From: Bacteroidota bacterium
GTDB lineage: Bacteria; Bacteroidota; Bacteroidia; Chitinophagales; Chitinophagaceae
Length of the DNA stretch: 64,000 nucleotides
Assembly (NCBI GenBank): GCA_024640255.1
Contig: JAHEFI010000009.1
Location: 1-64,000 of the forward strand
Direction: 5' to 3'
Part shown: positions 36,336 to 47,167 of the stretch, piece by piece
Numbering within the stretch: the first letter of the stretch is position 1
Layout of the letters: every line of letters starts with the position of its first letter
Notes under the pieces: generated by a model
Database searches by the model: none
The model's input: the letters and a program-made list of their open reading frames with translations, nothing else
What the model was told of the DNA's origin: nothing
Translations under genes and position numbers: made by a program

Positions 36336-37349
36336 ATGCAACCATTAAAAATAGGAATTATAGGCAGTGGAAGTTGGGCAACAGCTATAGCGAAAATTGC
36401 AGCAGATAATGGAAATCAGATTGCTTGGTGGGTTCGTCAAGAAGCCAATATTGACTATTTTAAGAAACGCCACCACAATCCACATTATCTAAGGAATGCC
36501 TATTTTGATGTGTCTGCAATTCAATTTTCTTCTAACATTTTAGAGGTGATCGCTGCTTCAGAGGTAATTGTCATGGCTGTTCCGTCTATTCATATCGTTT
36601 CTTGTTTAGAAAAAGTAGAAGCAAAACATTTAGAGGGTAAAAAAATAGTGTCTGCTATAAAAGGTGTTTTACCAATTCATAATATTTTATTACATCAGTA
36701 TTTAGCTAAAGTATATCAATTCCCTTTAGAGAATTATTTTACTCTTTTAGGGCCAAGTCATGCAGAAGAAGTAGCAGCAGAACAATTGTCTTATCTTACT
36801 TTTTCGGGTGTAGATATAGCTTTCGCAGAACAAATTGCCAACTGCTTTAAGTCTGAATATATAAACACCATTGTTAATTCAGATGTGATAGGTGTTCAGT
36901 ATGCAGGGGTAGTAAAAAATATTTATGCTTTAGGTGCAGGTATTGCACATGGTTTAGAATATGGCGATAATTTTTTAAGTGTATATATTGCTAATTGTGC
37001 CAATGAAATGCAATTATTATTAAGTGCCATTATGCATCATGAAGGAAATGCATGCAAAGGCATTAATTATAATGCATCAGTTTATTTAGGTGATTTATTA
37101 GTGACTTGTTATTCTTTGCATAGTAGAAACAGAACCTTCGGAAATATGATTGGAAAGGGATATTCTGTTAGAGCTGCAGAATTAGAACTAAACATGGTAG
37201 CAGAAGGCTATAATGCTAGTAAATGTATTATGACTATCAATAAAGAATTGAAGCAATCCATTCCAATCATTAGCGCTATTTATGCCATTTTATGGGAGGG
37301 GGCTAATCCAACTGATACCTTTAAAGAGATAGAAGCTATCTTACTATAA
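36336..37349 (+). CDS. gpsA: NAD(P)H-dependent glycerol-3-phosphate dehydrogenase
   Basis: A 337-residue cytoplasmic enzyme that reduces dihydroxyacetone phosphate to sn-glycerol-3-phosphate for phospholipids. It has the Rossmann motif IGIIGSGSWATAIAK, then SAIKGV, the LLGPSHAEEVA block, and the catalytic lysine in AGVVKNIYALGAGIAHG. Its end overlaps hemW by 14 bases. Confidence 0.94.
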   Translation: MQPLKIGIIGSGSWATAIAKIAADNGNQIAWWVRQEANIDYFKKRHHNPHYLRNAYFDVSAIQFSSNILEVIAASEVIVMAVPSIHIVSCLEKVEAKHLEGKKIVSAIKGVLPIHNILLHQYLAKVYQFPLENYFTLLGPSHAEEVAAEQLSYLTFSGVDIAFAEQIANCFKSEYINTIVNSDVIGVQYAGVVKNIYALGAGIAHGLEYGDNFLSVYIANCANEMQLLLSAIMHHEGNACKGINYNASVYLGDLLVTCYSLHSRNRTFGNMIGKGYSVRAAELELNMVAEGYNASKCIMTINKELKQSIPIISAIYAILWEGANPTDTFKEIEAILL

Positions 37350-38463
37350 AAAAATCTGAAGCAATTCCATCCGCTAAGAATTTTGCTGATTTATTCAAGC
37401 AATAACCTTGTTCAGTTTTTTCAAAATACTCTTTATCAGCCAATTCCTGGATTACTTGATAGGTATGTTCAAGATAGGCTTTCCCAAATCTAGATTCAAT
37501 GGCTTCAATATTAAAACCTTCCATACATCTCAAAGAGATCATCATGTATTCATTGTATTGAGTAGGCAGGTCTAAAATTTCTTTTTCAAAGGGTAGATCA
37601 TCCTTTTGCAATGATTGAATATAGAGCGCATTATTAGCAATATTCCATTGTCTTGAATCTCCATTATAAGAGTGAGCAGAAGGGCCAAGTCCTAGATAAG
37701 GTAACCCCTTCCAATAACTACTATTGTGTTGACTTCTAAAACCTGGTTGAGCGAAATTGGAAATTTCATAATGCTCAAATCCGTTCTTCGTTAAAAAATC
37801 AACCACTATTTCAAAATGCGTTGCTTGATCTTCATTTACAATATTCTTTATGGTCCCTTTTTGTATCATGGAATGAAGTGCGGTTTTTTCTTCAATAGTT
37901 AAAGCATAACAGGATACATGAGGAATCTTATATTCTTTAATGATGGTTAGGTCCGCTAATAGATGATCATTGGAATAGTGAGGTGTTCCATAAATCAAAT
38001 CAATACTCAAATTATTAAAACCCAGTTCTTGCGCCAATTGAATAGACTGGTGTGATTGCTCCACATCATGAGCTCTATTCATCCATTCTAAGGCTTCTTT
38101 TTGAAAACTTTGTATACCAATACTTAATCTATTGATGCCAATACTTTTCCAAAATTGTAATTTCTCCAAACTAATATCGTCAGGATTAGCTTCGACAGTG
38201 AATTCAATAGTATCGGCTAATGCATTTTGAGCTTTAAGTACATCAACGATAAGGGATAGCTGATGATTGGATAGTAAAGAAGGGGTTCCTCCTCCAAAGT
38301 AAATGGTCTGAATGGGCTGAGTTATATATTCTTTTCTGAGTACTATTTCTTTTAAAAGGGCTTCAACAAAACTATCAATATTGTTGGTCTGGGTACTAAA
38401 ATGAAAATTACAATAATGGCATGCTTTTTTACAAAAGGGTATATGTATGTAGATTCCTGCCAT
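37336..38463 (-). CDS. hemW: HemW-like radical SAM protein
   Basis: A 375-residue radical SAM protein with the 4Fe-4S motif CKKACHYC near the N-terminus (IYIHIPFCKKACHYCNFHF) followed by YFGGGTPSLL. The pattern CxxxCxxC followed by F is that of HemW, a heme chaperone/HemN-like protein, rather than coproporphyrinogen oxidase. Length is typical. Confidence 0.92.
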   Translation of the reverse strand: MAGIYIHIPFCKKACHYCNFHFSTQTNNIDSFVEALLKEIVLRKEYITQPIQTIYFGGGTPSLLSNHQLSLIVDVLKAQNALADTIEFTVEANPDDISLEKLQFWKSIGINRLSIGIQSFQKEALEWMNRAHDVEQSHQSIQLAQELGFNNLSIDLIYGTPHYSNDHLLADLTIIKEYKIPHVSCYALTIEEKTALHSMIQKGTIKNIVNEDQATHFEIVVDFLTKNGFEHYEISNFAQPGFRSQHNSSYWKGLPYLGLGPSAHSYNGDSRQWNIANNALYIQSLQKDDLPFEKEILDLPTQYNEYMMISLRCMEGFNIEAIESRFGKAYLEHTYQVIQELADKEYFEKTEQGYCLNKSAKFLADGIASDFFIVR

Positions 38464-38519
38464 AGGTAATATTAATGCACAAAGCTAGTCATTAGTTACT
38501 AATTCTGCCCTAGTATACT

Positions 38520-38527
38520 TATTTTTG
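38520..38527 (+). promoter_or_regulatory. TATTTTTG -7 promoter box abutting the DUF4271 gene
   Basis: A perfect TAnnTTTG match ending five bases before the ATG at 38533. Confidence 0.45.
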
Positions 38528-38532
38528 CTAGG

Positions 38533-39549
38533 ATGTTTTTAACCATTCGAAAATTATTTTTTATTCTATTAGGGTGTTTGGCACTTAGTTCCTTCACTCA
38601 GGTAGATTCTGTTTCTCGAAAAGTAGATAGCGCATTGGCGTCAATGGATACTACTATCAAAAAAGATACATTGCTTATTCAATATGTACCTGTAATTCCA
38701 AAAACCTTTCAATTAGCTGATGCCAATCATTTTTCTTTTTTACATGGCGCTTTAATTGACTCCAATTATAATCCGTTAAAAGATTATAAAACTTATTTTT
38801 CCCAAAAGAAAAATGCATTTAAATTATACAATGAATTGGTGACGAAGTCAAACGATGGGCCAGTTGTTTTTAGAATTGAACAAAGGTTTTCGCTACCAGA
38901 TAAAGACATATTGTTTTATACTATTTTTGGCTTATTATTTTTATTTGCTTTTGTACATAATGTTTACCCACAATATTTTCCAAAACTATTTAGTCAATTT
39001 AATCAGTCTTCTTTAAGAATGCTTCAAAATAGGGAGCAATTATTGCAAAATAGTTTGGCTTCTTTGTTGATGAATATTGGGTTTATTTTGAGCTTTTCTT
39101 TAATGGCTACTTTACTCATTTTCAATAGGCACTTATTAGCACTTTCTTTTTGGGAGGGCTATGGATATATCTGTTTGTTCTTTACCGCTTTATATGTTGG
39201 CAAATACCTTTTTTTACTATTGGCAGGCTATACTTTTAATAGTATGGAATTGATACAAACCTATGTATTTGTGATATTTATGATTAACAAGGTATTGGGT
39301 ATTTTGCTTATCCCTTTTATCCTTATATTGGCCTTTGCTAGGCCATATTTTTATGATTTTGCCATAGTTGGGGGCGCCGTTTTGGCAGTATTATTAATCC
39401 TATATAGATACCTGTTTTCTTTAACGACTGTTAGGAATAAATTACATATATCATCCTTTCATTTTTTTCTATACCTTTGTGCTTTCGAAATAGTGCCTAT
39501 CTTGATTTTGTATAAATTAGTCGTACAATATTTTGGGGGCACTTATTAA
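38533..39549 (+). CDS. DUF4271 membrane protein
   Basis: A 338-residue protein. It has a signal-like N-terminus (about 1-20), a periplasmic region (about 21-130), and then about six to seven membrane segments in the C-terminal half. The match to DUF4271 is by layout and its Bacteroidota-typical position before a HemD-like gene. No catalytic motif is visible and the function is unknown. Confidence 0.7.
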   Translation: MFLTIRKLFFILLGCLALSSFTQVDSVSRKVDSALASMDTTIKKDTLLIQYVPVIPKTFQLADANHFSFLHGALIDSNYNPLKDYKTYFSQKKNAFKLYNELVTKSNDGPVVFRIEQRFSLPDKDILFYTIFGLLFLFAFVHNVYPQYFPKLFSQFNQSSLRMLQNREQLLQNSLASLLMNIGFILSFSLMATLLIFNRHLLALSFWEGYGYICLFFTALYVGKYLFLLLAGYTFNSMELIQTYVFVIFMINKVLGILLIPFILILAFARPYFYDFAIVGGAVLAVLLILYRYLFSLTTVRNKLHISSFHFFLYLCAFEIVPILILYKLVVQYFGGTY

Positions 39550-39564
39550 AACTGGAAAGTGAAA

Positions 39565-40326
39565 ATGGCAATAAAAAAAATTCTTATTTCTCAGGCTAAA
39601 CCAGAGAGCGAAAAATCTCCCTATTTTGATCTAGAGCGCAAGTACAATGTTTCATTGTTTTTCCAACCATTAATTCAATTGGTGGCTATTCCAGCGAAAG
39701 ATTTTAGAAAAACAAAAATTGATATTACAGAATACACGGGTGTAATTTTTACTAGTAAAAATGCCATTGACCATTTCTTTAGAACCTGCGATGAATTAAA
39801 AATCAATATCAATCAAGACACAAAATATTTTTGCATCACTGAATCAGTAGCACTATACCTACAGAAATTTATTATGTACCGAAAGCGTAAAGTTTTCTTT
39901 GGCTCAGATGGTACTAATAAGAAATTATTTGATGTTTTAAATAAGCATAAGGCAAATGAACGTTTCTTATATGTTTGTAGTGAAAACCAACAAGATAATG
40001 AGATCGTCAATTGGTTGAAAGATCATGGCTGTAGTTTTGAATTAGGATATATGTACCGTTCAGAAAGCACAGACATTAAACCATTGATAAAAGAGCACAA
40101 ATTTGATGTAGTATGCTTATTCACCCCAAGTGGATTAAAAAGCTTCTTAGATAATCAACCAGGTTTCAAACAAAATGGCACTATCCTTGGCGCATTTGGC
40201 TCAAACACTTGCAAGGCAGTAGCCGATGCAGGGTTGACTTTACATATTCAGGTGCCTAGTCCACAAACTCCAAGTATGGTGGCTGGCTTAGACCAATTCT
40301 TAGCACAGCAGACTAAAAAGAAGTAA
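39565..40326 (+). CDS. hemD: Uroporphyrinogen-III synthase family protein
   Basis: A 253-residue HemD-fold protein with two alpha/beta domains. Family-like stretches are [32 protein letters not shown], and [17 protein letters not shown] followed by [17 protein letters not shown]. HemD is poorly conserved, so the fold is surer than the reaction. The ATG at 39565 is chosen over a GTG two codons upstream. It is 15 bases after the DUF4271 gene, probably in one operon. Confidence 0.78.
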   Translation: MAIKKILISQAKPESEKSPYFDLERKYNVSLFFQPLIQLVAIPAKDFRKTKIDITEYTGVIFTSKNAIDHFFRTCDELKININQDTKYFCITESVALYLQKFIMYRKRKVFFGSDGTNKKLFDVLNKHKANERFLYVCSENQQDNEIVNWLKDHGCSFELGYMYRSESTDIKPLIKEHKFDVVCLFTPSGLKSFLDNQPGFKQNGTILGAFGSNTCKAVADAGLTLHIQVPSPQTPSMVAGLDQFLAQQTKKK

Positions 40327-40336
40327 ATTGCACTAT

Positions 40337-42355
40337 ATGAGTGCTACTACAAAATTCACGAATGCGCTCATTCATGAGCAAAGTCCCTATTTATTACAAC
40401 ACGCCCATAATCCAGTGGATTGGATGGCATGGTCCCCTTCCATTTTTGAATTAGCTACAAAACAGAATAAACCCATTTTATTAAGTATTGGCTATGCCGC
40501 TTGTCATTGGTGTCATGTAATGGAAAGGGAGAGTTTTGAAAATGAGGAAGTAGCAAAATATATGAACGCTCATTTCATTAATATAAAAGTAGATAGAGAA
40601 GAGCGACCTGATGTAGATCAAATTTATATGGATGCCTTACAGGCCATGACAGGTTCTGGAGGATGGCCATTGAATATATTTTTACTACCCAATGGTAAAC
40701 CTTTTTATGGGGGTACATATTTTCCACCTAAAACAATTCCACAAAGAGCTTCCTGGATGGATGTCTTAAAAGGAGTGCAAGAAGCTTATTCAAATAATAA
40801 AGAAAAATTAATTGAACAGGCCGAACAGCTAACCAATCATTTGGTGCAAACTAATATCAAAGAGCGTATTGTGGAAGACTCAACTATCACTTATCCAAGT
40901 ATGGAAGAGTTTGATTTGATGACAAAAAGAATTTTACAAAACGCAGATACACAATGGGGAGGTTTTGGTGCAGCCCCAAAATTTCCACAAACATTTTCTA
41001 TACAGGTATTATTAAGAAACTATTTTGCCAATAAAGATCAAGCAGCCATAGTGCATGCAGTAAGAAGTTTGGATAAAATGATTCAAGGAGGATTGTATGA
41101 TCATTTGGGTGGTGGATTTGCAAGATATAGTACAGATCCACAATGGCAGGCCCCTCATTTTGAAAAGATGTTGTATGATAATGCGTTATTGATTACTGTT
41201 TTATCGGAAGCCTATCAATTAACTCAAAAGTGGGTCTATAAAAAAGTGATTGAAGAAACAATTGAATTTGTTTTTAGAGAACTTTCAGATAATTCAGGAG
41301 CTTTCTATGCTGCACTAGATGCGGATAGTGAAGGAGTGGAAGGAAAATTTTATACATGGTCTTATGAAGAATTACAAAACCTATTGCCTGAAAAATTATT
41401 CAAACCGTTTTGTGATTATTTTCAAATAAAAGAAGAAGGTAATTGGGAACATACCAATATTGTTTGGACCAGAGAGTCTATAGAAAATGCTTGGACAGAA
41501 GAATTGGTGGAAGCTAAGAAAATTCTTTTTAAACATAGAGCTAAACGAATTCGTCCAGGCACAGATACTAAAATTTTACTTTCTTGGAATTGTTTAATGA
41601 TTATTGCTTTATGTAAGTCATATGCCATTACAGCAGATGTGGCCATTTTGAAAAGAGCTGAAAAAACAATGGAATGGTTAATAACTCATTTACAATCTAA
41701 AGAACAATATCTTTTTCATAGTTATACCAATGGAGTAGCCAAATCGATGGCCTTTTTAGAAGACTATGCAACATTAATCCAGGCATTCATTGAATTGCAT
41801 AAAGTAAGTGCAAATAAAGAATATTTGATCAAAGCAAAATATTGGATGGATTATGTTCAACTCCATTTTATAGACGAGCAAGGGGTCTTTTTCTATTTTA
41901 CCAGTGACGAGCAATTAGATGGAATTATTCGTAAAAAAGATAGTTATGATGGAGCTACCCCTAGTAGCAATGCCATCATTTGTTCTAGTTTAATATACCT
42001 AGGAAGTATTTTTGATTTACCTCATTGGGTGAATCAGTCAGAAAAAATGTTGGCATCCATGCATAAGATGATGGTGCAGTATCCTAGCTCTTTTGGATAT
42101 TGGGCACAAAGCTTTTTTCAAATTGCTTATGGTTTAACAGAGGTAGTGGGTATCGGAAACCAGGTAAATAAACATTTAACGCCTATTTTAAAACAATTTT
42201 TACCCCATAGTTTACCTCTTTGGTTGGAACAGGAAGATCCTAGCTTTCCGCTGTCTTTGGGTAAACACTCTACTGGTAATCAATACTTTACATGTAAGAA
42301 TAAAACCTGTTCCTTGCCTGTAAATGATATCCAAGGCATTTTAGCAAATATCTAA
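40337..42355 (+). CDS. DUF255 thioredoxin-like / alpha-barrel protein (YyaL, SSP411 family)
   Basis: A 672-residue cytoplasmic protein. The N-terminal thioredoxin-like domain contains [18 protein letters not shown] (Cys-x-x-Cys) and [18 protein letters not shown] long (alpha/alpha)-barrel follows, with [27 protein letters not shown] and [16 protein letters not shown]. The ATG at 40337 gives the normal start ([20 protein letters not shown]). The family is widespread; its biochemical role is unclear. Confidence 0.88.
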   Translation: MSATTKFTNALIHEQSPYLLQHAHNPVDWMAWSPSIFELATKQNKPILLSIGYAACHWCHVMERESFENEEVAKYMNAHFINIKVDREERPDVDQIYMDALQAMTGSGGWPLNIFLLPNGKPFYGGTYFPPKTIPQRASWMDVLKGVQEAYSNNKEKLIEQAEQLTNHLVQTNIKERIVEDSTITYPSMEEFDLMTKRILQNADTQWGGFGAAPKFPQTFSIQVLLRNYFANKDQAAIVHAVRSLDKMIQGGLYDHLGGGFARYSTDPQWQAPHFEKMLYDNALLITVLSEAYQLTQKWVYKKVIEETIEFVFRELSDNSGAFYAALDADSEGVEGKFYTWSYEELQNLLPEKLFKPFCDYFQIKEEGNWEHTNIVWTRESIENAWTEELVEAKKILFKHRAKRIRPGTDTKILLSWNCLMIIALCKSYAITADVAILKRAEKTMEWLITHLQSKEQYLFHSYTNGVAKSMAFLEDYATLIQAFIELHKVSANKEYLIKAKYWMDYVQLHFIDEQGVFFYFTSDEQLDGIIRKKDSYDGATPSSNAIICSSLIYLGSIFDLPHWVNQSEKMLASMHKMMVQYPSSFGYWAQSFFQIAYGLTEVVGIGNQVNKHLTPILKQFLPHSLPLWLEQEDPSFPLSLGKHSTGNQYFTCKNKTCSLPVNDIQGILANI

Positions 42356-42472
42356 CATTTAGAATCGGTAAATTGCGCCTCCTAATTCTATTGAAAATCA
42401 AAGAGTTTTAGTAATAAAAAGGGTAAAAAAGCGTTTTAATAAAGACCTGTCAATACAGGTTAAAAATTTGAT

Positions 42473-43768
42473 ATGAGTAAGCAAACAATAAATTTAAGAA
42501 TCGGATTTCCTGCTTTCATTTTGATCACTGTATTGGTGTCATTGGTATTCATGTCTCAAAGACCTGGTCGTTCTCGTAAACCTAGGTTCTCTTCAGACAG
42601 AAATACCACAGAGATACCTGCTGGATCTTTTTATATGGGACCAAGTGATGAGCAGGTAGATTTATCCATGGTGAATAGAAAAAAACTAGTTTCTATTAAT
42701 AGTTTTTGGATGGATAAAACAGAAATCACAAATGAGCAATACAGAAGATTTGTAAACTATGTAGCTGATTCATTAAAATATTTAGCAATTTATGGAGGAG
42801 GCTTAAATCAAAATGAAGACACTTTAAGAGTAGATTGGAATAGAGCTTCTCGTATTAATATGAAGAGTAGGGCTGTGTTAGAAAGATTGAATGAATTATT
42901 ATTAAGCCCAGATAATCGTATTCAAGGTAAAATTGATTTAGATCCAAATAAATTAGTATATCGTTATTCTTATATCGATTTAAAAGCAGCTGCTAGAGCA
43001 TCCAAGGGTTTAGAAAAATCATTAAGTGATTTTATTGTAACGCAAAATCAAGCAGTGTATCCTGATACTTTAGTATGGATGAGAGATTTCTCTTATTCTT
43101 ATAACGAACCACAAACAAGATTGTATTTCTCGCATCCTGCTTATAACGATTATCCAGTTGTTGGAGTAACATGGAAGCAAGCAGTGGCTTTTTGTAATTG
43201 GAGAACCAATAATAGTGACTATTATTTAGGAAGAAAAGGAAGACCAGAGTACAAAATAGACGGTATCTATAGATTACCAACAGAAGCAGAGTGGGAATAT
43301 GCAGCTAGAGGAAATTCAAAAACCAATGCTATGTATCCATGGGGATCTCCTTACACCAGAACTTCACAAGGAAGACTATTAGCCAATTTTAAACCAGGCA
43401 GAGGAGAATATTTTAGTGGAAGTGAAAATAATAGAACTGATAATATTTATACTACTAAAGTGGGTAGCTTCTCTCAAAACCTGAATGGTTTTGATTTGTA
43501 TGATATGGCGGGTAATGTGGCTGAATGGACTAGCTCTGTATTTTATGAGGGCGGTTATAATTTCTTAGGAGATTTTAGCCCAAGTGTAGAGTTCAATGCA
43601 AAAGACGAAGATCCTATATTAATGAAAAGAAAAGTAATTAGAGGTGGATCTTGGAAAGACATTGCATACAATATTCAAGTAAGTACTAGAAATTTCGAAT
43701 ACCAAGACACTGCTAAATCTTATATTGGATTTAGATGCGTCTTAACAATGGGACCAAGAAATAAATAA
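42473..43768 (+). CDS. gldK: Type IX secretion/gliding protein GldK (PorK-like)
   Basis: A 431-residue protein of the formylglycine-generating-enzyme/SUMF1 fold (TEIPAGSFYMG, ITNEQYRRFVNYV, RLPTEAEWEYAARG, DMAGNVAEWTSS, RGGSW). It is the first gene of gldKLMN and forms the periplasmic ring with GldN. GldK/PorK proteins are usually lipoproteins, but this N-terminus (MSKQTINLRIGFPAFILIT...) has a membrane helix at about 9-27 and no cysteine, so a lipobox is missing. A small hairpin ACCTGT/ACAGGT (42445-42460) lies in the leader. Confidence 0.92.
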   Translation: MSKQTINLRIGFPAFILITVLVSLVFMSQRPGRSRKPRFSSDRNTTEIPAGSFYMGPSDEQVDLSMVNRKKLVSINSFWMDKTEITNEQYRRFVNYVADSLKYLAIYGGGLNQNEDTLRVDWNRASRINMKSRAVLERLNELLLSPDNRIQGKIDLDPNKLVYRYSYIDLKAAARASKGLEKSLSDFIVTQNQAVYPDTLVWMRDFSYSYNEPQTRLYFSHPAYNDYPVVGVTWKQAVAFCNWRTNNSDYYLGRKGRPEYKIDGIYRLPTEAEWEYAARGNSKTNAMYPWGSPYTRTSQGRLLANFKPGRGEYFSGSENNRTDNIYTTKVGSFSQNLNGFDLYDMAGNVAEWTSSVFYEGGYNFLGDFSPSVEFNAKDEDPILMKRKVIRGGSWKDIAYNIQVSTRNFEYQDTAKSYIGFRCVLTMGPRNK

Positions 43769-43804
43769 TTGTAAAAACATATATTCATTTTATAAACTAA
43801 CCTA

Positions 43805-44485
43805 ATGGCAAATACCATTTCTCCTAAAACGAACAAAATTATTAATGTTGTCATCTCTTTGGGTGCAGCAGTTGTTATTCTTGGTGCTTTAACCAAGTTG
43901 ATTAATTTACCAGGTGCAGACTGGTTATTGATAGCAGGTTTAACTACTGAAGCTGCTATTTTCGTGATATACGCTTTCTTACCTCCTCCTGATATGAGTG
44001 CGCCTGCTGGTGCAAGTGCAGGAGCTACTGATTCTGTTGTAGCAAGTATGGAAGCTGCTAAGTTAGACGAGGCTGCTTTTAAAAAATTAAGTAGCTCTTT
44101 CGAAAAATTAAATGATACTGCCATGTATCTAGGAGATTTAGCGGATATGGCTAAGTCAAGCAAAGATTTTACAAATAATACAAAAGATGCTGCCATTGCA
44201 TTAGGAACTGTAAAAGATTCTGTTGCAAGTGTTGCTAATAATTTAGGAAGTTTTGCATCAGCATCTGATGGCGTTAAAAACTTGAATGAACAATTTGTAA
44301 CCATGACTAAAACCATGGAAGCGATGAACAATTATTATGGTAAATTATCTGAGGCTTCTAATGCAATGTCTAGCTCTGCTGCAGATGCGGTAAGAGCTAA
44401 AGAACAAATTGCCTTATTAGCTGATAACTTAACTAAGTTAAATCAGATTTATAGTAATATGTTAACCGCAATGCAAGGTCGTTAA
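43805..44485 (+). CDS. gldL: Type IX secretion/gliding motor protein GldL (PorL-like)
   Basis: A 226-residue inner-membrane protein with two helices near the N-terminus (about 11-33 and 39-59) and a cytoplasmic helical tail. Charged residues Lys31 and Glu49 lie in or next to the helices, as in the proton-driven GldLM motor. It sits between gldK and gldM. Confidence 0.93.
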   Translation: MANTISPKTNKIINVVISLGAAVVILGALTKLINLPGADWLLIAGLTTEAAIFVIYAFLPPPDMSAPAGASAGATDSVVASMEAAKLDEAAFKKLSSSFEKLNDTAMYLGDLADMAKSSKDFTNNTKDAAIALGTVKDSVASVANNLGSFASASDGVKNLNEQFVTMTKTMEAMNNYYGKLSEASNAMSSSAADAVRAKEQIALLADNLTKLNQIYSNMLTAMQGR

Positions 44486-44527
44486 TAAAACCAGCTAACA
44501 AAAAATTCATTTTAAAAACTAGTATAC

Positions 44528-46072
44528 ATGTCATTACCTAAGGAGCCGAGGCAGAAGATGATCAACATTATGTATTTAGTGTTGACTGCATTATTGGCAT
44601 TAAATGTATCTAGCGAGATTTTGAACGCATTTAAAACTATTGAACAGAGTTTAACGAATGCCAATGTGATTATTCAAAAAAAGAATACAGACATTATCAA
44701 ATCGCTACAGAAGAAATTAGAAGACCCAAAAACAGCAGAAAAAGCTGCAATATGGGCACCTAAAGCAGCAGAAGCGCAAAAGTTGTCCGACGATGTATAT
44801 TCCTATCTAGAGTCTTTAAAGACTGGCTTGAAACAAGAAGCAGGTTTAAAAATTAAAGATGGTGTAGAAGAATACAATGATCACGATTTAAGTTCAACTA
44901 CTAGATTCTTCTTAAAAGGGTCAACACCTAATAGAGGAGTAGAACTATTAACAAGGTTAACTGAGTATAAAAATAAATTAGCGGCAATAGATCCAGGAAT
45001 TGCAAAAGATATTATACCAACATTGCCATTAGATTTAACTATTCCTAAAACTTCTACATTGGCTGGAAAAAATGATTGGGGATATGCGTATTTTAATATG
45101 ACTCCACCTATTGCAGCTATTACTATATTAACGAAGTTTCAAAACGATATTAGAAATAGTGAGTCACAGGTAATGGAATATTGTCATAAAGAAATTGGTG
45201 AGGTAGAATTAGTGTATGATCAGTTTAATGCATTTGCTTCCTCTAATTCTCAATATTTAATGTCTGGTGAAGAATTAGTTATTACTGCTGGTGTTGGTGC
45301 ATTTAGTAGCGCAGCAAAACCAACTATTAGTATTGATGGAGCGGTATTACCTATTGGTCCTGATGGAACAGCTTCTTATAAATCTGTAGCAGGTTCTCCT
45401 GGTTTAAATAGTAAGCGAGTAAGAATATCTTTCCTAAAACCAAATGGCGAAACTGCCATTGTAGAAAAAGATGTTAAGTATACTGTTGGAACACCTACAG
45501 GATTAGTTGTATCGACAGATAAGACAAGGGTATTTTATAAAGGCTTGGATAATCCTTTAAGCGTAACTGGTGGAGGTGGAGCCGAAAAAGTAAATGTAAG
45601 TGTAGAGAGTGGAGCTGCAACAGTTAGAAGATCTGGGCCTGGTCAATATGTGGTTAATTGTACTCAATTAGGTTCAGTTACTTTAAATGTAAATGATGGT
45701 AAATCTACCAGCAAAGTAACTATTCCAGTAAAAAGAGTGCCAGATCCAATTGCTATTGTGGGCGGAAGTGCTGGCGGTAATATGGCTGCTAGTGTATTCA
45801 GAGCACAACAAGGGGTAATTGCAGACTTGAGAGATTTTGTGTTTGAAGGCATTAAATTCAATGTAGTTTCTTATTATGTTATTTGCACAGGTAAAGGATT
45901 TGACGAGCCTGATTTTGAAGAAGTAACAGGTGCAAGATTTTCAGGGGGCGCATCTGCTTTAATCAAGCGTTGTCAACCAGGAACTACAGTAACGATAGGA
46001 GAAATTAAGGTAAGTGAGCCAGGTGGCGGAACTAGAAAATTAGATCAAACAATCACTTTTATACTTCAATAA
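44528..46072 (+). CDS. gldM: Type IX secretion/gliding motor protein GldM (PorM-like)
   Basis: A 514-residue protein with one N-terminal membrane helix (PRQKMINIMYLVLTALLALN) and a large periplasmic part containing several beta-sandwich domains (about 225-510). It pairs with GldL to drive the type IX secretion machinery and gliding. Length and order are normal. Confidence 0.95.
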   Translation: MSLPKEPRQKMINIMYLVLTALLALNVSSEILNAFKTIEQSLTNANVIIQKKNTDIIKSLQKKLEDPKTAEKAAIWAPKAAEAQKLSDDVYSYLESLKTGLKQEAGLKIKDGVEEYNDHDLSSTTRFFLKGSTPNRGVELLTRLTEYKNKLAAIDPGIAKDIIPTLPLDLTIPKTSTLAGKNDWGYAYFNMTPPIAAITILTKFQNDIRNSESQVMEYCHKEIGEVELVYDQFNAFASSNSQYLMSGEELVITAGVGAFSSAAKPTISIDGAVLPIGPDGTASYKSVAGSPGLNSKRVRISFLKPNGETAIVEKDVKYTVGTPTGLVVSTDKTRVFYKGLDNPLSVTGGGGAEKVNVSVESGAATVRRSGPGQYVVNCTQLGSVTLNVNDGKSTSKVTIPVKRVPDPIAIVGGSAGGNMAASVFRAQQGVIADLRDFVFEGIKFNVVSYYVICTGKGFDEPDFEEVTGARFSGGASALIKRCQPGTTVTIGEIKVSEPGGGTRKLDQTITFILQ

Positions 46073-46096
46073 AAAGTGGTTTAAATATAAGTTGTT

Positions 46097-47167
46097 ATGA
46101 AAAAGAACTATTTAGCATTATTGGTATTGACTACATTATTTGTACAAACAAATAGTTTTGCGCAATTTAATTTGCCTAAGAAAAAAGGAGCAGCCAATAA
46201 AACAACAGACAAAGTGGTGCCTACTTCTCCCAATGTAGAACCAGCTCCTGTGCAAGTTGTTCCAGCTCCTACAACCAATAATAATACTACGGTTGACCCC
46301 AATATCAAGCCAACAAAAGTAGTAGATACAACAGTAGTGGGTGGTTTTAATAGCAACAATAAAAAAAGCCTTAGAAACAACTATGCATTTTTCTCTGAAA
46401 CTAAAAAGAGAAAAGGGGTGCAAGAGCGTTTGCCTTTACCTTATGAAAATTTAAGAGAAGAAGATGCTTTGTTTAGTGAATTTGTATGGGAAGAAATTGA
46501 TGCAAGAGAAAAAATTAATAGACCTTTTATATATCAGGCATATGATGATAATGGAGATCAAAGATTCTTTGCCATTTTATTAAGAGCCATTGAAAAAGAA
46601 GGTATTACTGCATTTGGTGCTGAAGACGATCGTTTTACCACTCCATTAAGTATGGATGAAATAAATGCAAGCTTAAAAGGAACATTGGATACACAATTGG
46701 TTCAAAATGTAGACAATCCAAATATATATGACACTTCGGTAATCTATAATACCAAATTAGCACCACAGCCAGATTCTATTTATACTTTTAGATTAAAAGA
46801 GCAATACATTTTTGATAGCAAAACAAGCAGAATGTATTGTAGAATTATTGGAATTGCACCAGTAGCTTCTATTCAAATTAGAGATAAAGTAATTAAAAGA
46901 CCATTGTTCTGGGTATACTATCCAGATTTAAGACCAATTCTAGCACGTAACGAAGTATATAATCCTAAAAACTTTTCAAGTAGAATTACTTGGGAAGAAT
47001 TATTTGAAAGTAAATTCTTTAATGGGTACATTATCAAATCAACTTTGGATAATTATAATGACAAGCCTTTAAATGCATTGTATAAGGATCCAATGAGACG
47101 TTTGATTGAAGGAGAGAAGATCAGACAAAAGATCTTTAATTACGAACAAGAGCGCTGGGTGTATTAA
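46097..47167 (+). CDS. gldN: Type IX secretion/gliding protein GldN (PorN-like)
   Basis: A 356-residue exported protein with a signal peptide (about 1-22, ending NSFAQ). A low-complexity Pro/Val/Thr/Asn linker follows (about 35-90), then the conserved GldN domain (about 110-350; e.g. EEDALFSEFVWEEIDAREKINRP). It forms the outer-membrane-associated ring with GldK. Its stop overlaps uvrC by four bases (TTAA). Confidence 0.95.
   Translation: MKKNYLALLVLTTLFVQTNSFAQFNLPKKKGAANKTTDKVVPTSPNVEPAPVQVVPAPTTNNNTTVDPNIKPTKVVDTTVVGGFNSNNKKSLRNNYAFFSETKKRKGVQERLPLPYENLREEDALFSEFVWEEIDAREKINRPFIYQAYDDNGDQRFFAILLRAIEKEGITAFGAEDDRFTTPLSMDEINASLKGTLDTQLVQNVDNPNIYDTSVIYNTKLAPQPDSIYTFRLKEQYIFDSKTSRMYCRIIGIAPVASIQIRDKVIKRPLFWVYYPDLRPILARNEVYNPKNFSSRITWEELFESKFFNGYIIKSTLDNYNDKPLNALYKDPMRRLIEGEKIRQKIFNYEQERWVY

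Noticed and set aside
43720-44331. Long minus-strand reading frame antisense to gldL
   Set aside because: It mirrors the codon bias of gldL, has no recognisable domain, and overlaps a certain gene over nearly its whole length.
46200-46370. Tandem repeat or CRISPR-like pattern
   Set aside because: The repeated CCA/ACA/AAT codons only encode the Pro/Thr/Asn linker of GldN; there are no regular repeat-spacer units anywhere in the window.
46108-46423. Two hydrophobic minus-strand frames opposite the start of gldN
   Set aside because: They are the complement of the low-complexity Pro/Thr/Asn linker of GldN and show no independent evidence of coding.
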